In this document: piece after piece, positions 19,134 to 28,010 of the stretch
Layout: the number at the start of each line of letters is the position of its first letter
How positions within the stretch are numbered: the stretch's first letter is position 1
Assembly: GCA_041394705.1 (NCBI GenBank)
Contig: JAWKHS010000004.1
Coordinates: 496,001-560,000, forward strand
Length of the DNA: 64,000 nucleotides
Source of the DNA: Vicinamibacterales bacterium
Lineage (GTDB): Bacteria; Acidobacteriota; Vicinamibacteria; Vicinamibacterales; UBA2999
Reading direction: 5' to 3'
The notes under the pieces: generated by a model
The model's input: only the letters and a program-made list of their open reading frames with translations
Told to the model about the DNA's origin: nothing
The model's database searches: none
Program-made: the position numbers and the translations under genes

Positions 19134-19790
19134 CGGGCACCTCCACCACCCCGTAGTGCGCAGACGGGACTGAACTGGGCTCAACGACGTGGCGCCCCTG
19201 CGCGGGCTGGAGCGTCGGGCCCCTGGGGCTACGCCGTCGTCTCGATCCCCCCTACTGCCTTCCTCGCCGCCGAAATCCTCCCTTCCAGGCCTTGCGTGCG
19301 GACACGGTCCTCCGGTGTCCACGTGCCGGTCCTGACGCCGAGCAGGCGCGCCGATCCGGACCGCCGCCCGGCTCGACCGCGGCCAGCGCCGTCCCAGGTG
19401 CCGGCGTCCAGGACGTCTGCCGTCAGCGGGAACGCGGCGGCGCGATCGTGCCGCCACCCGCGTGAGCGGAACTCGCCGGGACGCCGCCGGCTCTCGTAGA
19501 GCTGGTGGTGTCACGGCCCTACATCCGCGTCGGCCACGCCAGCAGTGGCCCACGGGTGGCGACGGAATTGTTCGGCCTCCAACCCTTTCGGTACAACTTC
19601 GCGCGTCCGGCTTACGGATGACGTCTCAGCTCTGCCGCCGCGTGACTGCCGGGGGCCGGAGCCACGGGACACGGCGGCTCGCGTTGCGCCCGCGAATCGC
19701 CTGCAGGTGAGTGACGGCGAGTGGACGACGGCGCTTGGCATGCGCGCAGGACTCAGACGGGTCGCGCGGTGGGATGGGGAGGCAACAGGC
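19134..19790. other. Long intergenic region upstream of TonB receptor
   Basis: These 657 nt hold no gene that I can support; the frames that cross it lack a convincing start or conserved segments. It should contain the receptor promoter. A possible -35/-10 pair is TTGTTC at 19568-19573 with TACAAC at 19592-19597 (18-nt spacing). That would give an untranslated leader of about 190 nt, long enough for post-transcriptional control. I find no recognisable riboswitch. Confidence 0.35.
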
Positions 19791-22652
19791 ATGAGAATTC
19801 TCGCTCTGGCGGCTGCGGCGCTCGGGCTTTCCATCTGGTGCAGCACACCTGCGTTGGCGCAGGGCGGCGGCGCCAGCAGCACCGGCACGATTCAGGGACG
19901 CGTGACCGACGCGCAGGGCGCGGTCCTGCCAGGCGTCACGGTCACGGCCACGAGCCCGTCCGCGCTCGGCGCGCAGACGGCGATCACGTCCGAGACCGGC
20001 AACTACCGCTTCCCCGCCCTGCCCCCGGGCGTCTATGCCGTGAGCTACGAGCTGGCCGGCTTCAACACCATCCGGCGGGAAGGCATCCAGCTGTCGCTGG
20101 GTTTCACGGCCACGATCAACATCGAGCTCGCGCTCGCGTCCCTGCAGGAGACGGTGACCGTCACGGGCGAGTCGCCCGTCATCGACACCACGGCCACCCG
20201 CATCCAGCAGAACTTCAAGACCGAGCAGCTTGCCTCCATTCCCAACGGCCGGGACATGTGGTCGCTGCTCGCGGTCACTCCGGCCGTCCAGATGTCGCGC
20301 ATCGACGTCGGCGGCAACCGCGCCGGCACGCAGACGGGCTACACCGCCTACGGCTTCTCGGGCCAGGTGCGCGTGCTCATCGAGGGCATCAACACCACGG
20401 AAGGCACGGGCGGCGCCGGCTTCTACTTCGACTACTCGTCGCTCGAGGAGGTGTTCCTCGGCACGTCGGGCCAGTCGGCCGAGATGCCGAACCCGGGCGT
20501 GCAGAGCCAGTTCATCGCCAAGTCGGGCGGCAACCAGTTTTCGGGTGAGTACTACCTCGACTGGTACAACAACTCGCTCCAGGGCTCGAACATCCCGGGC
20601 TCGTACACCGAGCCGGGCGCGTTCAACAACAGCCCGATCCGCGCGCACAGCAACGAGATCGACCACTACTACGACACGGCCATCAACGTGGGCGGCCCGA
20701 TCAAGCGGGACAAGGTGTGGTGGTTCGGCACCTACCGCACCCAGTTCAACGCCGTCGCGCAGCCGAACTTCAACTTCGACAAGACGTTCGACACGAAGCT
20801 CTGGAACCCGGTCGGCAAGATCACGTACCAGATGAACCAGAACAACAAGTTCATCGGCTACTACCAGTGGGGCCAGAAGCTGCAGCCCACCCGCCTGCCG
20901 TTCGGCACGGCGCGCTACGACTCGGTCGGTCCCACCTACAAGCAGGATTCCGGCTCGTGGGTGTGGAAGGGCGAGTGGAACGGCACCCTGAGCGACAAGC
21001 TCTACGTCGAGGCGCGGTTCGGCGACTTCGGCTACTACTTCCCGACGCTCGCCAACAGCGACGAGGACTACTTCTGGCGCGACTCGGGCACGCTCGAGAT
21101 CGCGGGCGCGCACCGGCTCTGGCAGCTCGATCGTGACCGCAAGCAGGTGACGGGCGCGGGCACCCTCTTCCTCGACACCGGCGCCGGCAGCCACACGATC
21201 AAGTTCGGCGGCGAACTCCTCAACGAACAGGGCTACGAGGGCTACCTGCAGGGCGTGGGCGGCGACATCGAGCACGTGTACAACAACGGCCGCTCCAACC
21301 AGGTGATCTTCCGGCTGCCGACCGCGACCGACGCCGGCAAGCTCGGGCTCGGCAAGGACGGCGCGCTCACGTCACGGTCCGCCCTGAACGTGCGGAGTGC
21401 CTTCGTCAACGACACGTGGAACAACGGCCGCCTCACGGTCAACGCGGGCGTGCGGTTCGACCACTACAACGCGTTCCTGCCCGCGCAGGAGCAGCTCGCG
21501 GCCACCGTGGGCCCGGTGAGCGTCGCGGCCAAGTCGTTCGCGAAGCAGGACATGTTCACGTGGAACGGCGTCGCCCCGCGCGTCGGCGTGGTCTTCGACC
21601 TGGCGGGCGACGGCCAGACGGTGCTGAAGGCCAACTACGGCTACTTCTGGCACAACCCGGGCGTGGGCGTCGGCGGCGCCGCCAATCCGAACACGGCCGC
21701 CAAGAACGCCACCTACCGCTGGAACGACGCCAACGGCGACCGCGTGTGGCAGCCCGGCGAAGAGACGACCCTCGTCAGCGCCGCGCTCGAAGGCGCCGTG
21801 CTCCTCGATCCCGACATCACGCAGCCCTACAGCCATGAGGCCAGCGTCTGGCTCGAGCGGCAGCTGGCCTCGACGCTGGGCGTGCGCGCGGGCTTCGTCT
21901 ACAAGACGCAGGACGACCTCATCGACACCTCGGCGCAGCCGCTGCGCGGCTTCGACGCCTTCACGGTGCCGTTCACCTACGTCGATATCGGCGTGGACGG
22001 CCGCCGGGGCACGGCGGATGACACGAACATCACGATGCTCGGCCTGCCCTCGGCGCTCGCCTCGCAGTTCCCGACGACGACCATCGTGAGCAACACCAAC
22101 CAGTACTCGCGCGCCAAGACGGCCGAGCTCTCGCTGAACAAGCGGTACGGCAACCGCTGGTCCGGCCAGATCGGCGGCGCCTTCACGTGGCTCACGGACT
22201 TCCCGAACGGGCCGCAGCGCAACCCGAACAGCCCAGGCGCCGAGGACCGGACGCTGTGGAACATGAAGGTCACGGCCAGCTACGACGCCGGCTGGGGCGT
22301 GCGCGTCACGCCGGTCGTCCGCCACCAGTCGGGCGCCAACTACGCCCGTGAGCTGACGATCTCGGCGCCCGCGGGCCTCATCGCCACCTCGGGGGGCACC
22401 GGCGGGAACCGCGCCTATGCCGACGCGGCCGGCGACAACCGCGAGGACAACATCTGGGTGTTCGACATCCGCGGCGAGAAGACGATCGCGACGGGCGGCC
22501 GCACGCGCGTGCGCCTCTTCCTCGACCTCTTCAACATGACCAACAGCCACTCGTCCGAGACCATCAGCCGGGCGACCGGGCTCGGCTATCAGAAGCCGTC
22601 GGCCATCCTCGCGCCGCGCACGGCGCGCCTGGGCTTCCGCTTCGTCTGGTAG
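19791..22652 (+). CDS. TonB-dependent outer-membrane receptor, Oar-like
   Basis: A 953-residue receptor. Residues 1-24 form a signal peptide (ending PALAQ). Residues about 36-120 form a carboxypeptidase-regulatory-like Ig domain (GTIQGRVTDAQGAVLPGVTV). A plug of about 130-250 residues follows (LASIPNGRDMWSLLAVTPAV), and the rest is a 22-strand-type barrel ending in the aromatic residues GFRFVW. This architecture is the Oar/CarboxypepD_reg class abundant in Acidobacteriota, where receptors import large or complex substrates using TonB energy. ATG 19791 is chosen for its signal peptide and GGGGAGG-type ribosome site; 82 upstream codons in frame are not protein-like. The substrate is unknown and no partner transport genes are adjacent. 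A strong terminator follows. Confidence 0.93.
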   Translation: MRILALAAAALGLSIWCSTPALAQGGGASSTGTIQGRVTDAQGAVLPGVTVTATSPSALGAQTAITSETGNYRFPALPPGVYAVSYELAGFNTIRREGIQLSLGFTATINIELALASLQETVTVTGESPVIDTTATRIQQNFKTEQLASIPNGRDMWSLLAVTPAVQMSRIDVGGNRAGTQTGYTAYGFSGQVRVLIEGINTTEGTGGAGFYFDYSSLEEVFLGTSGQSAEMPNPGVQSQFIAKSGGNQFSGEYYLDWYNNSLQGSNIPGSYTEPGAFNNSPIRAHSNEIDHYYDTAINVGGPIKRDKVWWFGTYRTQFNAVAQPNFNFDKTFDTKLWNPVGKITYQMNQNNKFIGYYQWGQKLQPTRLPFGTARYDSVGPTYKQDSGSWVWKGEWNGTLSDKLYVEARFGDFGYYFPTLANSDEDYFWRDSGTLEIAGAHRLWQLDRDRKQVTGAGTLFLDTGAGSHTIKFGGELLNEQGYEGYLQGVGGDIEHVYNNGRSNQVIFRLPTATDAGKLGLGKDGALTSRSALNVRSAFVNDTWNNGRLTVNAGVRFDHYNAFLPAQEQLAATVGPVSVAAKSFAKQDMFTWNGVAPRVGVVFDLAGDGQTVLKANYGYFWHNPGVGVGGAANPNTAAKNATYRWNDANGDRVWQPGEETTLVSAALEGAVLLDPDITQPYSHEASVWLERQLASTLGVRAGFVYKTQDDLIDTSAQPLRGFDAFTVPFTYVDIGVDGRRGTADDTNITMLGLPSALASQFPTTTIVSNTNQYSRAKTAELSLNKRYGNRWSGQIGGAFTWLTDFPNGPQRNPNSPGAEDRTLWNMKVTASYDAGWGVRVTPVVRHQSGANYARELTISAPAGLIATSGGTGGNRAYADAAGDNREDNIWVFDIRGEKTIATGGRTRVRLFLDLFNMTNSHSSETISRATGLGYQKPSAILAPRTARLGFRFVW

Positions 22653-23093
22653 GCCCGACCACATCGGAGGGGCGTGCGCACGAGCGCGCTCCTCCACCAA
22701 GCGGCTCCTGTGGGGGAGTCTCGTTCGCGGGAGGTCCACCGGTTTCCGGTGTGCCTCCCGCGCTTTTTCGTACGGGCGCTCCTCGCCTGCCGCGCCTCGC
22801 TGCCCGCCCGTGCACTCGCCGCCCCGTCCTGACCCGCGGTCACCGGCGGCAATCCGGGCATGGACGTCAGGATGGTGCGCTGGGGCACGTGGGATCAGAC
22901 CGGCCCCCTCACGACTACGGCCGCGGCGTGGAGTCCCCGGTGCTCACCCTCGTGCCGGCCGGCGCCATCCGGTAGCGGGCGGCGACGGCATCCGCCGTCT
23001 GCAGGCAGTCACGAACGTCGGCCCGGCCCGTGAGCTGTTCGGGGCCACCGCGTCGCTTCCTCCTTCAGCGGACCTCGTCCGCGGGAGGCAGGC
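22653..23093. other. Intergenic region after TonB receptor
   Basis: This stretch of 441 nt contains the terminator at 22727-22768 and, at its right end, a good Shine-Dalgarno (GGGAGGCAGGC) for the gene at 23094. I see no gene or repeat in the remaining sequence. Confidence 0.5.
22727..22768 (+). terminator. Rho-independent terminator of the TonB receptor gene
   Basis: The left arm GCGGGAGG..CACCGG pairs with CCGGTG..CCTCCCGC around a TTT loop: 14 base pairs with a 2-nt internal mismatch. GC and five T residues follow (22764-22768). It lies 75 nt after the receptor stop. It is the clearest intrinsic terminator in the window. Confidence 0.9.
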
Positions 23094-23636
23094 ATGCGGC
23101 AGGCGGGTCGTAGGCACGGGATCGTGGTGGTGGTGTGGGTGGTGGCCGCCGTGTGCGGCGGCCGCCCGGCGGCCGCCCAGGACGGCGCGTGCGCGCTCCT
23201 GACACTGGCCGACGTCCGGCGGGCGTTTCCGGGAGCGGCGGCCGGCCAACCGGACAGGTCGCTCGCCCGCCAAGGCATCGACCGCTGCACGTGGACCCAC
23301 CCGAACGGCCGCGTGCTGGTCATCTCGGGCGCGGCCGGCGAGTCGCCCCGCGACGAAGCGTTGTCGTGGATGGAGGGGCTCGTCGACCCGATGCGGGCCG
23401 ACGCGGTCCGGCAGATCCGCATCGAGTCGATCGCGGGCATCGGCGGCGGGGCCGTCGCCATCGTGGAACCGCGAGACGCCGCGCGCGGCATCCTCCAGGA
23501 CGCCGCGCTCATCGTGGTCCGCGGGCACACGGCGCACGCCACGGTCATGGCGGGCCCTCTCGCGCGACAGGACCGCGCCGAGGCGCTGCGGGTCCTCACG
23601 GCCCTCGGGACGGCGCTCGCGCCGAGGCTGCCATGA
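23094..23636 (+). CDS. Exported hypothetical protein
   Basis: A 180-residue protein with a signal peptide (residues 1-29, ending AAAQD) and a small globular domain. The segment CALLTLADVRRAFPGA, with a later CTWTHPNGRVLVI, resembles small secreted proteins of the DUF3558 kind found in lipoproteins, with two cysteines that could form a disulfide. No catalytic motif is seen. The start is supported by a strong ribosome site. It is convergent with the large propeller gene, 19 nt away. Confidence 0.6.
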   Translation: MRQAGRRHGIVVVVWVVAAVCGGRPAAAQDGACALLTLADVRRAFPGAAAGQPDRSLARQGIDRCTWTHPNGRVLVISGAAGESPRDEALSWMEGLVDPMRADAVRQIRIESIAGIGGGAVAIVEPRDAARGILQDAALIVVRGHTAHATVMAGPLARQDRAEALRVLTALGTALAPRLP

Positions 23637-23655
23637 CCGACGCCCGAAGCCGCGA

Positions 23656-26600
23656 TCAGCGCTGCCCTGCGCGAGCCTTCAGCGCGGACCAGCGCCGCAT
23701 CACCTCCTGCAGCTGCGTGCGGGCCGTGTCGCAGGCCGCCACCTGGCGCGCCGTCGGTCGCGTCTCGGCCTCCTGCATCGCCATCGCCGCCGCCATCAGG
23801 CCCCGGCTCACGCCGTCGAGCGTCGCCGGTCCCGCCGGCGCGGGGGCACCGAAGCGGCCGGCGGCGGGCCGCGGATCGGGCGCCAGGGCCCGCAGGTCGG
23901 CGGACAGCGCCGCGTCGCTGCCGACGCGGGCCAGGAGTGCCCGCGCTTCGACGTAGGCGGCGTTGGCCGCCACGGCGCCATCGTACATCTCGCGCGACAG
24001 CGTCGCGAGCTGCGTCAGGTCCGCCGCCGCCGTCTTCACCCGTGGGTCGAGGCGCAGCGTGAGCGGCTGCGTGTACGACTGCCCGCCCACCGTCAGCCGT
24101 ACGCGGTACTGGCCCGGCGGCGCCCACGGCGCCTGCACCGACGGATACGTGTGGCCGGGCACGGCGCCCGTGGCGCCGCCACCCTCCCGCGGCTCCTCGC
24201 CGATCGGGTCGAAATGGAGGTCCCAGGCCACACGGTGCATGCCCTTCTTCGTGGAGAGCACCATCTGCGGCGCCAGCCAGTAGAGGGGCACGCGGCAATT
24301 GGGGGCCGTCGGCGTCGCCTGACAGATCCGGTCGTAGCCGGCGGGATCGAGCGCGGGATCAGGTGAGAGCACCGGGTCGTCGCTCGACAGCGACCGCACG
24401 ACCGTCCCGCGCGCGTCGAGGATCTCCAGCGTGACGGGGCCCGGCGCATCGGCCGCCAGGTAGTAGTCGATCACGCCGCCGGGGAGCGGGTTCTCCCCGT
24501 GCGGCAGCTCGGGCGTCCACTCCGTGGGGTCGTTCGTGCCGTGGCGGACGCGCACCGCCGTGGCCGGCTCGAAGAGATACGCCGAGGTCGCCGCCTCGGC
24601 CGCCGCGAGCTGCCGGAGTGGCGTGACGTTGTCGAGGATCCAGAACCCCCGGCCGTGCGTGCCGGCCACCAGGTCCGAACAGAGGCAGGACGCGTCGTCC
24701 TTCACCTGGATGTCGCGGACCGACACGGCCGGCATGTTCATCCTGAGCGACTGCCAGTGCCCGCCGTCGTCGATCGAGAACCACACCTGGGTCTCGGTGG
24801 CGGCATAGAGCAGGCCGCGCCGGCGCGGATCCTCGCGGATCGAGTTGGCGACGGCGCCGGGCGGCAGCCCCGCGCTGATCTCGGTCCAGGTCTTCCCGCC
24901 GTCGTGCGTGCGCCAGAAGTGCGGCCGCATGTCGTCGATGCGCATCGTGTTGGCGGCCGCGTACGCCGTCCCCTTGTCGAAATGGCCGGCCTCGATGTTG
25001 AAGATCCGCGTCCAGGGCGCGATCTGGGGCGGCGTCACGTTGGTCCAGCGCGCGCCTCCGTCGGCGGTCACCTGGATGTTGCCGTCGTCGGTGCCCGCCC
25101 ACAGGATGTTCACGTCCATCGGCGACGGCGAGAGCGCCGTGATCGTCCCCTGCGCATCCACCGTGACGCTGGAGGCATACTTGCCGGCGCTGGCGGGCAC
25201 CTCCCAGGTGGCGCGCGCGAGATCGGGGCTGATGCGCGTCCAGCTGTGCCCCCGGTCGCGCGTCTTCCACACGACGTTCGACGTGTAGAAGAGCAGGTCC
25301 GGGTCCACCGGCGACCAGTGGATGGGCATGGTCCGCACGTCGCGGTTCAGCGGGCCGCCCCGCGGTCCCATGTCGGGGCCGACGTTGGTGGTCTGGCCCG
25401 TCCTCCGGTTGTACAGCGTGACGTCGGTGCGGCTGCTGCCGAAGACGAGGTCCGGGTCGCGCGGATCGGGGGCGGCGATGCCGTACTCCTGGATCATCAC
25501 CGGATGCCAGTCGTGGAACGTGATCATGCCGTCGTCGGATCGGCTCTGCACGCACGCCGAGCCCGAGTCCTGCTGGCCCCCGCACAGGCGATACGGGAAG
25601 GCGTTGTCGGCCGTCACGTGATACATCGCCGCGGTCGGCTGCGTGTACCAGTTGCTCCACGACTCGCCGCGATTGGCGCTGATGACGGCGCCCTGGTCCG
25701 AGACGGCGAGGATGATCGTCGGGTCGTTCGGGTTGATCCAGATCTTCTGGTAGTCGTCGCCGCCGTAGGCGCCGCGCACGGCCGTCCAGTGAACGCCGGC
25801 GTCGTCGCTGCGCCACATCACGACCGAGGCGCTGTAGAGCACGCGCTCGTCGGTGGGATCCACCGTGACGGTCGGCAGGTCGCCGCCGCCGATGCGCGCC
25901 AGCGGCCGCGTGTCCACGTGCGCCGTGGCCGCCCCCATCGGCCCGGCCGGCACGTCCACGGCCGTCCAGTGAGCGCCGCCGTCGCGCGACGTGTAGAGGC
26001 CGACCACGCCCGTGGTGCTGGTCGACTCGACGCCCTTGGGGGTGCCCGCCACCATCGCGTAGAGGACACGGGGATTGCTGGGCGCCAGCGCCAGGTTGGC
26101 CTGAATCACGTTCGGCAGGCCGTCGGAGAGCGGCTGCCACGTGGTGCCGCCGTCGGTGGACTTGAAGATGCCGGTGCCGGCGCCGCCGAACGCGTTGCCC
26201 TCCCTGAAGCTCTGCTGCTGCGGCCACAGCGTGGCGTACAGGGTGTTCGGATCGGACGGGTCCATCAAGAGGTCGTTGCCGCTCGTGTACTCGTCGCGGT
26301 AGAGCACCTTCTCGAAAGTCGCCCCGCCGTCGAGCGAGCGGAAGATTCCGCGCTCGGCGTTCGGACCGTAGGGATGGCCCAGGACGGCGACGAAGAGGCG
26401 ATCGGGATTTCGCGGATCGACGACGACGTCGGCGATCATCTGGCTGTCGCGCAGCCCGAGGTGGGTCCAGGTGCGGCCGGCATCGGTGGACTTGTACATG
26501 CCGTCGCCGGTCGAGAGATCGGGACGGATGATGCCGCCTCCGCTGCCCACGTAGATGACGTTGGGGTCCGACGGCGCGACCGCGATTGCGCCGATGGCGC

Positions 26601-26862
26601 TCGTGGACTCACGGTCGAAGAGCGGCTCCCAGGTGGACCCGTAGTCGGTCGAGCGCCACACGCCGCCGTTGTCGAAGCCGATGTAGAAGACGTTCGGCTG
26701 GCTCGGCACGCCGTCGAGCGCGCGCGTGCGTCCGGCCCGCGTGGGGCCGATCGCGCGCCAGCGGAGCTCGGCGTAGTGCTCGGGGGCCTGCGCCCGGACG
26801 GGACCGGTCGAGGCCGCAATGAGGGCCGATGCGAGGACGATGCCGGGAATGCGCCTGTGCAC
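23656..26862 (-). CDS. Exported sortilin/BNR-type beta-propeller protein
   Basis: A 1068-residue secreted protein. Residues 1-24 form a signal peptide (ending PVRAQ). Residues about 30-760 carry at least ten Asp-box motifs of the S/T-x-D-x-G-x-T-W type (STDYGSTW, STDAGRTW, STDGGTTW, THDGGKTW and others), which build the ten-bladed VPS10/sortilin-like propeller. A C-terminal region (about 790-1068) contains an Fn3-like beta domain and a helical end. Asp-box propellers include sialidases and xyloglucanases, but this class in Acidobacteriota has no assigned activity. GTG at 26862 follows AGGAG at ideal spacing. The gene is divergent from the ABC ATPase. The call to fold level is firm; function is unknown. 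Confidence 0.85.
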   Translation of the reverse strand: MHRRIPGIVLASALIAASTGPVRAQAPEHYAELRWRAIGPTRAGRTRALDGVPSQPNVFYIGFDNGGVWRSTDYGSTWEPLFDRESTSAIGAIAVAPSDPNVIYVGSGGGIIRPDLSTGDGMYKSTDAGRTWTHLGLRDSQMIADVVVDPRNPDRLFVAVLGHPYGPNAERGIFRSLDGGATFEKVLYRDEYTSGNDLLMDPSDPNTLYATLWPQQQSFREGNAFGGAGTGIFKSTDGGTTWQPLSDGLPNVIQANLALAPSNPRVLYAMVAGTPKGVESTSTTGVVGLYTSRDGGAHWTAVDVPAGPMGAATAHVDTRPLARIGGGDLPTVTVDPTDERVLYSASVVMWRSDDAGVHWTAVRGAYGGDDYQKIWINPNDPTIILAVSDQGAVISANRGESWSNWYTQPTAAMYHVTADNAFPYRLCGGQQDSGSACVQSRSDDGMITFHDWHPVMIQEYGIAAPDPRDPDLVFGSSRTDVTLYNRRTGQTTNVGPDMGPRGGPLNRDVRTMPIHWSPVDPDLLFYTSNVVWKTRDRGHSWTRISPDLARATWEVPASAGKYASSVTVDAQGTITALSPSPMDVNILWAGTDDGNIQVTADGGARWTNVTPPQIAPWTRIFNIEAGHFDKGTAYAAANTMRIDDMRPHFWRTHDGGKTWTEISAGLPPGAVANSIREDPRRRGLLYAATETQVWFSIDDGGHWQSLRMNMPAVSVRDIQVKDDASCLCSDLVAGTHGRGFWILDNVTPLRQLAAAEAATSAYLFEPATAVRVRHGTNDPTEWTPELPHGENPLPGGVIDYYLAADAPGPVTLEILDARGTVVRSLSSDDPVLSPDPALDPAGYDRICQATPTAPNCRVPLYWLAPQMVLSTKKGMHRVAWDLHFDPIGEEPREGGGATGAVPGHTYPSVQAPWAPPGQYRVRLTVGGQSYTQPLTLRLDPRVKTAAADLTQLATLSREMYDGAVAANAAYVEARALLARVGSDAALSADLRALAPDPRPAAGRFGAPAPAGPATLDGVSRGLMAAAMAMQEAETRPTARQVAACDTARTQLQEVMRRWSALKARAGQR

Positions 26863-26986
26863 GATCCGTCTCCTGGAGCCGGCGGTCGTGCGAGCGGCGG
26901 ATGGGGCGGTGGGGCGGGTGCCGCTCGTGGCAGGCCGGCAACCGGTTCAGTGTATGTCAGGCTCGCGCGTCCCAGCCCGGCCGGCG

Positions 26987-26995
26987 CCCCCCCCC
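26987..26995 (+). repeat. C9 homopolymer in the ABC-ATPase promoter
   Basis: Nine consecutive C residues lie exactly where the -35 element would fall relative to the -10 at 27010-27015 (17-nt spacing). Slippage here would change promoter geometry. It could also be a sequencing-error hotspot. Confidence 0.5.
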
Positions 26996-27009
26996 GGCAC
27001 GGCCTCGGC

Positions 27010-27015
27010 TAGGAT
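27010..27015 (+). promoter_or_regulatory. Candidate -10 element, ABC ATPase gene (leaderless)
   Basis: TAGGAT in the context GCTAGGAT ends 7 nt before the GTG at 27022, so transcription would begin at the start codon. No Shine-Dalgarno is visible. The arrangement parallels the one before hsp20. Confidence 0.45.
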
Positions 27016-27021
27016 CGAGCC

Positions 27022-27861
27022 GTGATCGCCCCCCCAGAGGCCGCCGACGCGCCGCCGGCCGTCGAGTTCGACCGGGTGTCCCTGGCGTTCGACGAACACG
27101 TCGTGCTGTCCGACCTGAGCCTGTGCATCCCGAAGGGCGCGATGCGGATCCTGCTCGGCGTCAGCGGCTCGGGCAAGTCGGTCATCCTGAAGCTCGTGCT
27201 CGGCCTGATCCGGCCCGATGCCGGCACCATCACCGTCGATGGCGAGCGCGTGGACGCCATGACGGAGCGGGAGCTGCTGCGCGTGCGGCGGGGCATCGGC
27301 ATGGTGTTCCAGGAGAACGCGCTGTTCGATTCCCTGACCGTCGCCGACAACGTGGGCTTCGGCCTGTCCGACCGGAACCACGGCACCGACGAGGACGTCC
27401 AGGCCCGCGTGCACGAGGTGCTCGGATTCGTCGGGCTGGGCGATCTCGGTGAGCGGCTGCCCTCCGAGCTGTCGGGCGGCCAGCGCCGGCGCGTGGCGAT
27501 TGCCCGCGCCATGGCGCCGCGGCCGAACCTGCTGCTCTTCGACGATCCGATCACGGGACTCGATCCGCTGATCGCGACGACCGTCGACGGCGAGATCGTC
27601 AAGCTGCGCGACCTCGAACACGTCACGTCCCTCGTCGCGACGCACCAGATCCGCGATGCCTTCTACATCGCGACCCACCGGGCGACGCGAGAGGACGGGC
27701 ACGTGCAGATCGCGCCCGCCGATGCCGGATCGCCGGCCCTGGCGGAGTTCCTGCTCCTGCGCGATGGTCGCATCCAGTTCACGGGCACCGCCGAGGATCT
27801 GCTGGCCTCCGAGGATCCGTACGTGAAGGAGTACCTGCTGAACACGCTCCCGCCCTGGTAG
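27022..27861 (+). CDS. ABC transporter ATP-binding protein, MlaF/Ttg2A-like
   Basis: A 279-residue ABC ATPase. Motifs: Walker A GVSGSGKS (46-53), Q-loop FQEN, signature LSGGQ (150-154), Walker B LLLFDD with D174 and D175, and switch His208. The catalytic Glu that normally follows the Walker B Asp is Asp175, which usually slows hydrolysis. The first 170 residues are closest to the MlaF/Ttg2A/Mkl class that drives lipid transport between membranes. A small insertion (residues about 222-240) precedes the last strand. No MlaE permease or MCE-domain MlaD gene is adjacent, so partners must be elsewhere. The start is GTG after a -10 element with no leader. Confidence 0.85.
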   Translation: MIAPPEAADAPPAVEFDRVSLAFDEHVVLSDLSLCIPKGAMRILLGVSGSGKSVILKLVLGLIRPDAGTITVDGERVDAMTERELLRVRRGIGMVFQENALFDSLTVADNVGFGLSDRNHGTDEDVQARVHEVLGFVGLGDLGERLPSELSGGQRRRVAIARAMAPRPNLLLFDDPITGLDPLIATTVDGEIVKLRDLEHVTSLVATHQIRDAFYIATHRATREDGHVQIAPADAGSPALAEFLLLRDGRIQFTGTAEDLLASEDPYVKEYLLNTLPPW

Positions 27862-27922
27862 CCGCGCGGCCGGCACCACGACGCTCGGAGCGGCGCCGGG
27901 GACCGGTTCGGCGGCCGCTTGC

Positions 27923-27928
27923 TACACT
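27923..27928 (+). promoter_or_regulatory. Candidate -10 element for leader ORF and glycosyltransferase gene
   Basis: TACACT in the context GCTACACT lies 20 nt before the small ORF at 27948 and 79 nt before the GTG at 28007. It matches the recurrent TAnnnT pattern of this window. Confidence 0.4.
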
Positions 27929-27947
27929 GGCGTCGCCGCCAGGACGC

Positions 27948-28010
27948 ATGCCCGCCCTTCACCAGCCTCCCGCCGTTCCCGAGCCCTCCGCACCGGGTAC
28001 TCCCTCGTGA
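27948..28010 (+). CDS. Possible proline-rich 20-residue leader peptide
   Basis: A short ORF (ATG, 20 codons, TGA) with an upstream AGGA. Its product has six prolines in 20 residues, including a PP pair (QPPAVP). The TGA overlaps the GTG of the downstream glycosyltransferase gene as GTGA, the same coupling seen elsewhere in the window. It could regulate translation of the next gene through ribosome stalling at proline codons, which EF-P relieves. The ORF is too short for codon statistics, and chance is a real alternative. Confidence 0.3.
   Translation: MPALHQPPAVPEPSAPGTPS

Noticed and set aside
24499..27012. 837-codon open frame opposite the propeller gene
   Set aside because: Shadow of the Asp-box protein; no signal peptide or motif, and biased composition.
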